The notes under the pieces: generated by a model
Told to the model about the DNA's origin: nothing
Database searches by the model: none
What the model saw: the letters and a program-made list of their open reading frames with translations, nothing else
Translations under genes and position numbers: made by a program
Origin: Hermatobates lingyangjiaoensis
Taxonomy: Eukaryota; Arthropoda; Insecta; Hemiptera; Hermatobatidae
Length of the DNA stretch: 64,000 nt
Assembly: GCA_026182355.1 (NCBI GenBank)
Contig: JAPFBL010000254.1
Span: 5,205,001 to 5,269,000 of the forward strand
Direction: 5' to 3'
Shown here: positions 1 to 12,700 of the stretch, piece after piece
Layout of the letters: every line of letters begins with the position of its first letter
Numbering within the stretch: position 1 is the first letter of the stretch

Positions 1-704
1 TATCCATTTGTTTTAGAGTTTTAAAACTCTTTTGTATTCAGTTCGCCTCGTTATCTAGAGAAATCAAGATGTCATTGTTTCCAAGCCTAAAATTAATGGT
101 GCCACACTATGGTGCTGTCGCAGGGGCGAAAATTATGGCTAATTTGTTATTCGGCTCCTCTGTTAGTTGCAACCAATCCTCTGTAACGGATATATTCTAC
201 ACAGAAGTCTTCAGCTGTACCTAGTCAAGCTGATTCCAGGAGGAATCGTTTAACTAGTATGTGACACTATACCGGCTCGGGACAGACAGCCCTTGGTGCG
301 TAAGTTTTTCTATTTCTTACATGTAAGACCTAGTGCCTCGGCGGAGATACCCAGTCTTCAGTACTATCGACCATAGCCGGCCACTGCTTTCTCAGCGCAG
401 TGAAGGTAGTAAAACTTGACAGCCCTATAGTAAATGCAAGGATACCAACATTGGTATTGCCATAATTCTATTCAAAAAAACTTTATCTGTTTACTTGCTT
501 TAATATTAAATTTAATAATTCATTATTCATTAATAATGAATAAGAACTACAGTCATCTAGTTTTTCTTCAATAAATGAATATTTAAATTAAAATATTAAA
601 TTTGATATATTGCCTATATTTAAATTAATTCATTCATTTTGAAAACAAGATTAGCATAAATTCAATGTAATTAATATTTTTATAAAATACTGGTGTTAAC
701 TTAC
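1..704. other. intron of ppk gene 2 at the window edge
   Basis: No further ppk exon could be read here; the cysteine motif exon (FCNCLPGC in gene 1) is not present. 100-460 is noticeably less AT-rich than its surroundings and may be an old repeat, but no family was recognised. Confidence 0.5.
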
Positions 705-764
705 TGATGGCGTCGTAGGCACATTGGATTCCGCTTCCTTCGCATATTTCTGTCACTGTGTCTC
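705..764 (-). CDS. ppk: ppk-like gene 2, exon 7 (60 bases)
   Basis: Acceptor TTTTAG, donor ATCA|GTAAGT, phase 1 in and 1 out. It encodes RDTVTEICEGSGIQCAYDAI. It matches in length and phase exon 8 of gene 1. It is the last exon that can be seen before the window edge. Confidence 0.88.
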
Positions 765-3675
765 CTAAAAAAGTGATATTTATTTACGATATTGTGCCCT
801 TCACTAACAATTTAATATATTCTTAATGTAGTAAGTCACTTTCAGAAAACAAAACGAACGAATCGATTTTTTTTACAAAACATAACAGAATCTGATATCA
901 CAAAGTTATGAGTCAGACCTCATAAAGAAATACTCTCATTCCTCTGAATTTTTCATAAATTTGACTACAGACAATGAGGATGCATATTTACTTTATAAAG
1001 ACTATTGAAGATCAAAATCGTGGATATATAATAGGTGTGACTGAAAATGTAAGCTGGATCATTACGAGGAGAAACTATTGATTTTATTATTTGATTCATT
1101 GAATCATAATGACAGAACTAAAATTAAAGAAGCACTCTGAGTACTTGACGAAATGTGGTTTGTACGTTGACTGAAAACGAATGAAAGTTTGCTCACGTGG
1201 CATATACTGAAGTACGCATCGACACACTGAGTACGTGTAGTTGGCCTCACATTCCATTTCGCAATTCCTCTGCGAGTAAGTTTGATAGAATCGCAGTGTA
1301 CGCTCCTCCTCGAAAAAACACTGTCGCTTGCTTATTTCTATGTTTTCCACCTCAGGGTTTGCTTTGATGATTGTTGGCGTTATTACGTATCGAGTTTCTT
1401 TTCCAGATGGCACCACTGTGCCAAATGAGGTCATCTTAACCATTTCTAGGGGATTATGTAGCATTACCTGAAATCTTTTCTGATTTTAATACATTCATAC
1501 ATCTATATAGTTATGAAACTCTGTTACCCGCATTTATATGTTTGCACATGCTCAAAATTGAATAATATGTTTGAAATTTGGTGGGTATCGAACTCAAGTC
1601 CTTGCTATTCCAGATCTAGCGCGCTACCAATGCGCCAAGAGGACTTTTATAAAACTAGCTTCTGTATATAAATGACGTCAAAGCATTAAATAATAGTTTT
1701 TCGACATAAATTATAATTATTTAATTATAATAAATTTAGAAAAAGAAATTTTAATGAATGATCTACGATAATATGAAATAATTATTTAATATATCAATAA
1801 ATGTTATTTATTATAGCTAACAAAATTGTAGAAATGATCAAATTAATATAAGTAAAATATTAACAACACACAATTATCTCCGTAATAAAAAAAACCCTTT
1901 GTTAATGGCTATATTTTATTCTTTTGATATATCTATTTCAATAAAAATGGTAGAGTAGAGCTCCCAATACATCGGAAGGTACAGAAAAGTTCTTAATAAA
2001 ACTATTTCTCTCTAAATTAAGCAGTTCAGGACTAATTACGTTGGCTGTAGCATCTCAGGAATTGACAACTTCTTCCAGTTGTCAAGATAGGAACTGATGC
2101 TGATATCTATAATGCTTGAATCAATTTTACTTGTGGCGCAAGTTTTAGTAAATTCCGTTTAACTACCAATATGAGAGTTCAAGAAGAAGATTAGGAGTAC
2201 TCTAAATTTCTGATAAATATTGGTGAAGATAGAGTTGAAAAGAATGAAAATAAAGAGATTATTACTGTCCGAAGACATGTTTATCCGTGCACATAATGTT
2301 GATTAGTGTATTGAATACATTTATTCTTCATTTGCCAACCCACAAATATTGTTCACAGAAAATTCTATATAAGTTCTATTTAACGAGACAAACAGTGAAA
2401 TTAAGGATAGGTTCATTGAATAATTTCCTGGAGAAATTAAACAATATCTGTCATGCAACTCGCTTTGTGTAGGAACTGGAGACCCACACATTAACCTCAA
2501 GAATTTCTTGACTCCCTAGAGTTGTCTGGATTGCTCTAACATAAGCTAGAACTCAAAAAGGAAGCTCCTGTCATGTGTATTTATGAGAAACATTGACCCA
2601 CCGCGCTTATGTAATGGAACAAGACTAATAACTGAGAAGCTTTATGATAATGTCATTGTTTGTAAAATTATCACATCACCGGTATCAAGGGGAAATAGTT
2701 TTAATTCCAAGATTGAAAATCGTTTTATCTGAAGAGGACAGCATTCCTTTTTTTAAGGATCCAATTTTCAATTTAGTTAGGATTTGCTATGACTATTCAT
2801 AAGTCTCAAGGAGAGACTCTACAGAAAGTTTTAGTTCATTTATGTAAAGCAGCATTTCAACATGGCAAAGTACCATGAAGGGTCAAAAGAAGTACCATAT
2901 GCTCTCAGAAGGGTCAAACAGAAAGAAAACGTTAAGGTTTTTTTTTGAAAAATTCAAATTGCACAAAACATGTAAATAAAAAGAACTGTCTTAAAAATAA
3001 ATTAGTGTCCATTATCCTCTTTATTAGAAATGAATTAATTTAGAGTGTATCTGCGTTTATGTGAACATGATTGCATTAAAAAGAAGGTGTTGGATGACCC
3101 AACTGGCCGCGGGTAGTCTAGTTATATATATATATATATAGTTCAATATAGACAAAGAAACATAGAGAAATCAAAAGAACACATTTACAGTCTCTAATTT
3201 TCGGTTTGAACCGTCTTCAGGAGAGATAAGAGAGGGAAACCAAGCGCACTGGTTCAGAGACGGTTGGAGACCGTATATATATATATATATATATATAGAT
3301 TAAAAGGATATTACAGGTTAATATAAAGAGAAGGTCAAAGGTCAATAATGAACAAGAAACAAGCGGTCAACGGTATACTCTTTCAACCTTTCAACTCTTT
3401 TATTCTAACCCCTTGTTTCTTGTTCATTATTGACCTTTGACCTTCTCTTCATATTAACCTGTACTATCCTTTTAATCTATTTATAGCAATGACTAAGCAT
3501 GAGTCATCGATTTTAATTTAACATGTCACTTAGCCAACTCCTTTTCCAGTTGAACCCTGTTAGCAGGAGGTTAGTTCGTAGGATCGAATCTCTCAGTCTT
3601 AAGGTGGTGAATGCCGAGACTGCTGTTAATTTTAATGATACCTGTTTAAAAGAGGATCTGCTGCCTATTTATACC

Positions 3676-3727
<52 letters not shown>

Positions 3728-6700
3728 TTAAATTACGTATTTTATTATATAAGTGATTATCACAAACGATTCAACGAAAAAAGTACAATAAGTTCGGGGT
3801 GAATTGAAGCACTAGGAAGACAAGTCAAGGAAAGAATTACATTATCAAAAGCGCTCTGTCAGTGTTACCACCTTATCGAGGAGGGGAAAGTGGAAAAATA
3901 TTGAATAATAATGAAAGACTGAAATACAATGAAAGCATACTCATACAAAATTACAACAATAAATATAATTAATATTAATATTACAGAAATACCCCCATTA
4001 TAGACGACATTCTTTTCACTTGTTGTCGTGGTAAACATAAGTTAGACCTATGTCATTTCAAGCTTTTCTGTTCTCCATTTCATCGACGCACCAGGTGTCT
4101 GATACCCGCGTTAACAATGGGGCAATGTTTCTTATGTAATGGACATTTTTCGACCTCCACCCTTATGAATCCCACTAGCCCGCACTGGTACCTTCATTAT
4201 TATAGCTGCCATCGCTCCCATGTCGATCTCTGTCCACATATGCTTCATCAAGTTTGTAGCAATATTAAACACCTTGAAAGATGATTGTTAACACCTAACA
4301 GATGGACGGACAGTTCCAAAAGGCGACAGCAAAATTTTTCCTAGCTGAAATTTGCTCTAGGGTAAAACTAAAGAGCAAGAAATAAAAATGCATATTGAAA
4401 TTGAACTTTACCTGTCTTTTCCTTTTCCTGCTGGTTTTTACCATACCGCTTTAAGTGTGTGCTGGTTAGGAGACTTCATGTCACACTCGACTTAACGAAA
4501 TGTATGCCCTTCATCCTCTGTAATTTCCTCTACAGTATATTGAATTGACTGCAAGGTGGGGCTAGACAGTCCACTCTGCGCGCCATTAATAATGTACGCT
4601 ATGGTTGGTAGTGGAGGTAGGCTTTCCTACTACCTCCACTACCAACCCTCCTTGATACCCCCTCTATTTATTCCGCCATTTTAACGACTGTCCAGTTTCC
4701 ATTTCGTCTGCAGCGCTAGTTTATATTGAATCCTCTGTTTACTCTCCATCGGAAAATTCCTATATACCTGTGTTAATAAACATTTAACGTTTTATTAGTG
4801 AGTAAATTAATCTAAGGCGAATGTTACATGAATATTAAGTCTAACTGATAAAGTGTGAGTAATATAAGTTTGGGATACGATAGCTATTCAAGGAAGCAGA
4901 TAAGTTACTGATGGCCCTCGCGCTAGTTTCACTATTGCGAAAATGGGCAGTATTTGAAGAAGCATAGAAGATGGTACACTGAGGAAAATACTCCGAAAAC
5001 TGGGATTATTGGACCATCAATAATTTCACAGAATATGACCAAAAATATTCATGAATAGAAACAAAATTGAATCAAACCCTAGTTTTTTTTTTACAATACC
5101 AATACATGATACAACAGTAGGCTTTATCACTTATGACTCTGAAACCCCAATATTGCACTCGGAGAGCCCAACTAATCAAGGCAAAGAAAACTGTGTTGTT
5201 TCATGAAAATACAAAGCAATGATATATAGGTTCTTTAAGATTCGCGGGATCAAGTATCTAATCAATTGATAATAACATGAACGACTGCACAGGTAGATTT
5301 CAAAAATGAAGGGATGTCTGATTTCAATCCGGTTGATTGTTGTCGTGACTCATATAAAATAATTTTAACAAAGGATAGATGTTTCTTCAGAGACTTTAAT
5401 CTTGCTGATATATATTCCTTGTCATTACTGTGTGAGCAGTAATACAGCACTTGCCTTGTAGCCTACGCTGTTCTCCGAAGAGCAGTAGTACTCGTCGGCG
5501 TTGGTGTCGAGAGTGACGGTCAGGCCAACATTGCTGCCTGACCCCAGGGGTCGCCACGGTAGGTCCCACTCGTCTGCATACTCTCCGTACCCGTGCTCCG
5601 GAGTCCAGTTAGTTGACTTGAAAAGGCTCTTGATCCTTAGCACATAGGACAGTGGTCTGTAACAGAATATTCCGTTTCACGCTCTCTTTTAGAGCATAAC
5701 ATTACTTTTAACATAACTCTTCATTTGTGAATAACATTTCATAGAAGAGATATAATAAATGAGTGGTGCGAATTTCTGTGGAAGGATTTCCATTTGATAA
5801 CAGTAACTAACAAATTGGTAACATAAAGCTGTGTAGTAACTTTGTGATGGCAAAACCATGACATAACAATAGATTAATGAAACCTATATAGACAAAGCGA
5901 TATTCGAAAGCAGTAGCATAACAGAGAGTGAATATCGAAATGTACAAACAAACGTACATCGAAAAAAGCATATATATTGAATGGTAAAACACCTAGAGTG
6001 AAACACATAGGAAAACAATTAGCAAAATTCACTTCAATATTTGAGTATCCGACGTCATTAGGAGAGAATTCAACTGATATGACAACTGTTTGCAGTCAGC
6101 ACCTAGTCGACCACTTTTATTCTGATAATGACAAATATCGAAATGCTGAAATGGAATTGTGCCAGTTCTTTTTCTAAGTGTTGCTTACTTTGTACTTTAT
6201 GTTGTATTTTCGTGGATCATTTAATTTTGTTTATAAATAGTATATTCATATTTACTTATTGTATGCATAAATTGTACTTGTACAGCCCATAGTACAAGTA
6301 CAATCAAGAAACTGAAATTCACATAAACAGATATCGAAAAAGAAGTTCTCGTTTCTTGGTAGAAATATTGAAGTAACTACTGTTTTCGTTTTCTACCGAT
6401 TAAGTATTTAAGTATACATAGGTTTATAAAAAACCTAGATCTAAATGGTTGGAAAAAAACAAAGTGTTGGAAAAAACCAAATCTCATATACCTGATTCAT
6501 GATTAAATCTTTCAAAATCAATGAAGTTGGATCTCCATTTCTGTTAGAGAAAGCAGTTTTGAGCTTTTACAATTTGAGGTACCGTTAAAGATCTATGCGT
6601 TAATAAACTTGAGTAAAGCAAGACTTATTGCTGCCAATCCAGAATCACTCCGGCATGAGGTTCACCCATAAGTTAATAAGTGATGATAATGAGAAGACTA

Positions 6701-9700
6701 GCCGAAAGCCTATCAGTATGAGAGTTCGAAGCGCTTAATTTTGAAAATCAAAAGTGTATGTAGAAGGAACATGCTATACTGACACCTTCTTGAGCACCAG
6801 GCTCCAGTCCACCATGTTGAACCGACAGCAAGTCCCCTCGTCGGTCAACGTCTGCACGAATATTTCGTTGCATGGTATGCCATGGCCTTTCCACTTGCAA
6901 TCCAGTATCATTTCTTCGCAGTTCTGAGTTACCTGAAGTAATTCCCATATAGTTTTATTATTTCTCATTTGTTTCCATCATGTGTGTCTTACCCTGAACA
7001 TAAAATCCAGAAATGCAGTGAAGTCTGTGCTATTACTTCCATGCTCGTCGACTTCAGCTTTATTATCTACGCAGAGATCATGTAGCATTCTTCTTTCCCA
7101 ACTTAAAACTCCTTCTTTTGACCTACAAATATCTTTTAAGTAACTTTTTTTAATTCAGTTTCTAATTTACTTTCTTTAAAGAAGAACAGAAATGATGTTA
7201 TGTCAGTTCGTTAGTTTTTTTAAGAAACCAAAAACATAGTTTTTTGTAATTGGTTATGTTGATATTTTTACTTTACTATAAGTAAAGTACAGTAGAACCC
7301 CCTTTATCCGGTATCCAAACATCCGACACGCTCAAAACAACGGCAAAATTTTGACCAGGGTAATTTCCCTTTTAAATAAGTTTAAAAAATAGAGTTAAAT
7401 ACAGTATCGAAATATAAGTTTACGACTAGCCTATAAATATGCCTGCCCTGCCCTAAGGAAAATAAAATATGAAAAATAAAGTTCACGTTTATTAAAAGTG
7501 CCTTTACAGTGGATTACATTACATTCTACAGTCTACAGTCAAGCCTACGCTCTATGAAGGTAATTACGAGTGTGTTTTCTATGATTGTTTTGCTATTTTC
7601 TAACTTTTAATTACTTCGTGTGTATTTATAAGAGTAACACTCAAAACAACGGCAAAACGCTTTATCCGGCATGGTCCCCCCCCCCCCCCCCCCCCCCGAT
7701 CGTGCTGGATAAACAGGGTTCTACTGTATAGTGATCGTGAAAAAATTCGATCTCCAGATTTTGACGGAATTATATGTTTTGAGGTCCCAAAAGTCGTTTT
7801 ATGAAGTTTTTTGAACATGTCTGTGTGTGTGTGTGGGTGGGTGGGTGAGTGTGTGACCACGCTACGGTCCAGAATCTTTGATGGATCAAGTTGATATTTT
7901 ACACAAAAATGGGCCTCATAGGGAAGAAGGTCTCTATTGTATGAAAGAATTATGCATGACGGGAAAGTCACTTTTTTTGCCAAAAACCGTTTTTTAGAAA
8001 ATTTTTTTCTCCTAAACTGATAACCCTAGAGTTTTTGAAATTTTGGCATTATATTTGAGGTAACAAATGGAACAAACGAAAAATATATTCACAATTTTAA
8101 AATAAAGGGAAATATTTTTTATTCAATAAAATGTAAAAATTTTATCTTATAATTCAATCTCAAACCTTGTGAAAGCGATACAAGCCATACTGTTTGACGA
8201 ATCAAAATGAAACTATGCTTAAAAATAGAGCATTATATGGAAAATGATTTGAGATAATTTTCTTTCAAAATTACATTCACCAAAGGGTGATTTCTGTACG
8301 ATTTGTGTTTTCAGAAAATGTTTTTTTGACGCTAAACGGCTCATTAAAAACTCATAAAAATTTGACCATAAATGGAACAAAAAATTAGCAATTCATAAAA
8401 AAATATTCATGAAGTTTCAATTACGGGAAAGTGCAATAAAGCTATAAAAACTGTTTGTTTATCCTAGACAAACTAGCAGGATTACCTGCTATACTTATCG
8501 AATTTTTGATATTTTTTTACAATGTTTACATTGGCTTGGAATTTTTTCAGTAAATTCACTGATATTATATAATGTTTAGACATATAATGACAATCTTTAA
8601 ATGATTTAACGACTTATATGTGATGTAAGAAGAATAAAATTTGTATATGTAAAAAGTCAACAACAATAGAGCATATGAAACATATAATCTCTGATCGTTT
8701 TTATAGTATGATGGGTTTTATCATTTTTTAACAAATTGTCTAATCAATCTATATGTTGCACAATTCTACAATGCTTAATTTCAGATGCTGATTTTTTTCG
8801 TTTATGAATAACATTATTATTGGGTAATCTTGAAGTTTTGGAATGAACTTTTATGTCCTATAGAAGGGTTTTTATGTTTTTGTCTAATCTCCAGTTTTTT
8901 CACTATTCTAGTCTAATAGTTCATACCATTATTGTTAAAAATTTCAAACTTCCAGCTTTTAAATTTAAAATTATACAGAGAAGTCGGCTTTGAACTTTAT
9001 TTAAGAATGCAAAAGTGGCTAATTACCAATATATATTTTTTTAATATACATTTACAGCAAACTTATAACAGAGTACAGCACCTGGGAAAAAATAACATCC
9101 CCTCAGAGTAAATTGTTTTTTTATGATTTTTGACAAAGGGAAAGAAAAGTGAGTTTTTAAAAAACTCTAGCTTGCCATGAAATTCCCAGTATAATAATTT
9201 GATAAAAGATGAAAAATGTAGAACATTATTTAGAATTAAAAAAAATTTTTTAAAAATAATTGAAATTATCCTACATCTTAAATAAATAATGATCTGAAAA
9301 CGACATTTTTTCTTATATTTTTTGACATTTCAGACAATAACTTTGTAATGTTTTTAAAATATTTTCAAGTTTTAGATGGGAAACTTTGTCTTAAATCTTC
9401 ACTGTAGAAGGAGGTAAAATAAACTACTCGTATGTAAGTGATCCACTGGTTATTGGTACAAAAGCGATGTTCTCTTGTAGGAGTAATATCGTAATACGAA
9501 GTCTACACTTGCGCTTTTCAAAAATGTTATGACTGCTGTAGTTATACTAATGATATTATAGGAATCAGTGGTGTGATATACAAAACTATGCGTGTATATT
9601 GATAAGTGGATAAATCACTATCAGTACTACCTCCAGGAATGAAAAACTAATAAATCTTTTGCAATTAGACATTTAAATTATGCCTAAGTGGGATATTATA

Positions 9701-12700
9701 TATTATATAACCAAGAAGATTGATATTACATTTAAGTTAGTAATGTGGTGAAGTTAACTATAGTCCAATCCAGATTTATTCAGTTAATTGACTCAAATAA
9801 ACTTTAATATAGAAGGAGGTCAGATAAACAGCATTCACTGGCACTATAGTGCTATAGATGGCCATGTATGAGATCCACTGGATGTGGTAGCAAACGTCAT
9901 ATTCTCTTGTAAACGATTATTTGGTAATACGTTTTCTTGCTTTGGCTTCGCCACAATGTTTTTTCTCTAGTAATATCAAGAATATTATACCTATCCTTTG
10001 TGTGATAATCAAATATAAGTATATATATCTGTAGAGTCTCCATATGTTTGAAACATTATTATCATCTGCCTTATAGACATTTACGTTATGTTTAAATGCA
10101 AAATTATATACCAAAGAAATTTGAGAATATATTTATTTATAGCATAGTTGAGTGCAAAATTTTTTACTTGTAAGCTGCGTTATGTGTGTGTTTCTTTAAT
10201 TCCATAGTAATTGAATAAACCATCCACTTTATAAAATGATATATTGAAATTTTATGCCCACTCAAATTCAATTTGCTGTCAAATAGCTGGTACAGAGGAC
10301 ATGGTAATTCATTTAATATAAATTTATTTTCAAAGGAATTATTTCATTTTTCAAAGAAAATTATCACTAATAAAATTCAAACGCATTCTCACTTAACATC
10401 GTTTTAAACTGATTATTACAAAACCGTTTTGGAAATCATTTAATGAAATTAGCCTTTAAAAATAACATTTCATAAGATAACAACATTAAAGTATAACTGG
10501 GATTAAAAAAAAAGTGGGGATTTTCATCCTGGACTAATCGATCACCAGCTATATTTGCCAGATTCATTTTTCATTTATTTACATTGATTTGGAAAATAGG
10601 AATATTTTTATGTTTTAAATGGGAAGCTTTGTCTTAAATCTTCAATGTAGAAGATCAGATAAATCATGTAAATGATCCAATAGCTATTGAAACAGACGTC
10701 ATGTTCTCCTGTAAGAGATTATTTTGTAACACAAAATCTTTACTTTCGCTTTTCAAAAATGTTATTACGGCGGTAGTTATTATGATATATAATAATAAGC
10801 GTGATATTGATAAGTGGATAAGTCATTATCAGTACTAGCTGCAGGAATGAAAAACTAATAAACCTTTTCCATTTACACATTTATATTATGCCTAAATGAG
10901 ACATTATAAATTATATATCCAAGAAGTTTGATATTAAGTTTACTTATAGTAAAGTTGAGTGTAGGCCACTCCAGATTTTTTAATTTACATTCAAGATGTT
11001 TAGATTTACATAATGGGCAGAAATGAAACTTTCAAGCTTTTTACGATGTTCCTCCATTTATATTAATCTTTGTTGTTTGAGTTGTGTGGGGCTACTTATT
11101 AGTAGCCTACTTATATAATTAAGCGATATGGTTCGAAAAACAGAAAAAAATATATATTTATATAAACGGTGTTTACAATAAATATATAGTGTACATAAAC
11201 GCTGAGTGAAAACAAATTAATACTGCAGACCAATCTAGTAAAATCTATTTTTTATTATGCATACCTGATAATTCACCCTAAACATCGACTCATATTGAAG
11301 GGCAGGTGCCTGTAGTCTTTTAAAGGCTGAAGTAACCAAGAGTAATTGATATTCAAAGTAATCCTAATATGAATTTCTGGCCACTAAGAAGAGTACCAGT
11401 TAAGAGTCTAATATGAATCTATAAAGTACTTTTATTGTATAACTTCAATGAAATAGTGAACAGCCTGAAACAACTCTGCATTTATAATAGAGACTTCAAG
11501 AAACAAACGAAGAATATATCAGCACCCTAAAGAAGAAAGTAGATGATACAGAGTACATGCAATATCTATTACCAAAATCAATTTTCGGACAAGAATAGAC
11601 CATATCAGTTAATAAAATAACTTCAAACCATATTGAATGAAGAAAACGATAGCTTATAATTCAACTGAATATAAATACCTACTTCTTAACCAAAACGACT
11701 CAGGTGTAAATTCAAGCTTGGAATTTACTTGTTGTGTAACCTGTATTCTCTTTTCAAATCAAGGAATTCTCGATTCATTCAAGGACCTTGTCTATAAGGG
11801 GGTCGTTCGTTCAGTAATGACTTATGGATTAGAGATGCACTAATAAGTCGTCTGGTTTAGAGATGCACCAACGAAGAAGGCTTGTATCCAGATTATTCAA
11901 ATAAGTGTGCCCGCCTTATAGCCAGGGCTCCTTGGTACGCCCGAAATGTGGATATTCACCATGATTCGAGAATAGAATCCATAGATAGTTACACCACTCG
12001 ACTTACTACCAATGAAGACAACAAACTACCTACTCATCCCAACCTTCTTGTACAAGCTCTCAATCCTGTCACCAACCTTCCTCAACTTCACTGAACTATT
12101 ACTTCATCCACTGACTATTTTTCCAACATATGACTAAAAACATTGAAAACTATGACTAAGGAGATCACATGACTGCGAATACGACGTCATTACTGTACGG
12201 ACGAACTTAATATCTGACATGAATTACTGGCAATCCAAGTTATAGTAGCACAGTAATCATAAGGACAGACCGTAGCCTATCCAAGAAACCAATTTAATAG
12301 ACGAATGTACGTGCTGATCAGAAGATTTGAGTTACAAAATTCCTCGTATGTGTTGCTACTGGTAACATAGTAACCTAAGGTCTCTCTATAGTCTTGATTT
12401 AGAAGCCCAGAAGGATATATGAAATGATTCTACCAAATCAAAATTGTCGAAGAAAAAATCTTCGAGCAGAAATACAAAAGTGATTTCACGAGAAAGGAAT
12501 AAAAGTGGCTTTAGAAGTCCTACATATTGTGGATAAATCACTGCATATTAACGGTCAAATAGTTATTTTCAACAGAATTTTGAATTTAGTTGATAATAGT
12601 AACCACTGACAGGTTGTGGGAGGACTAAAGGTCGATAACACTTTATGCTGCTCTTCCACAACCTCCACATAGTAATAACTAGAACTCCAGTAAAATAAAC

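Noticed and set aside
1576..1648. A functional tRNA gene
   Set aside because: A- and B-boxes are present, but the acceptor and T stems do not form.
7600..7983. 127-residue open frame on the minus strand
   Set aside because: Runs through the C homopolymer and across the MITE border into repeat X; it is chance.
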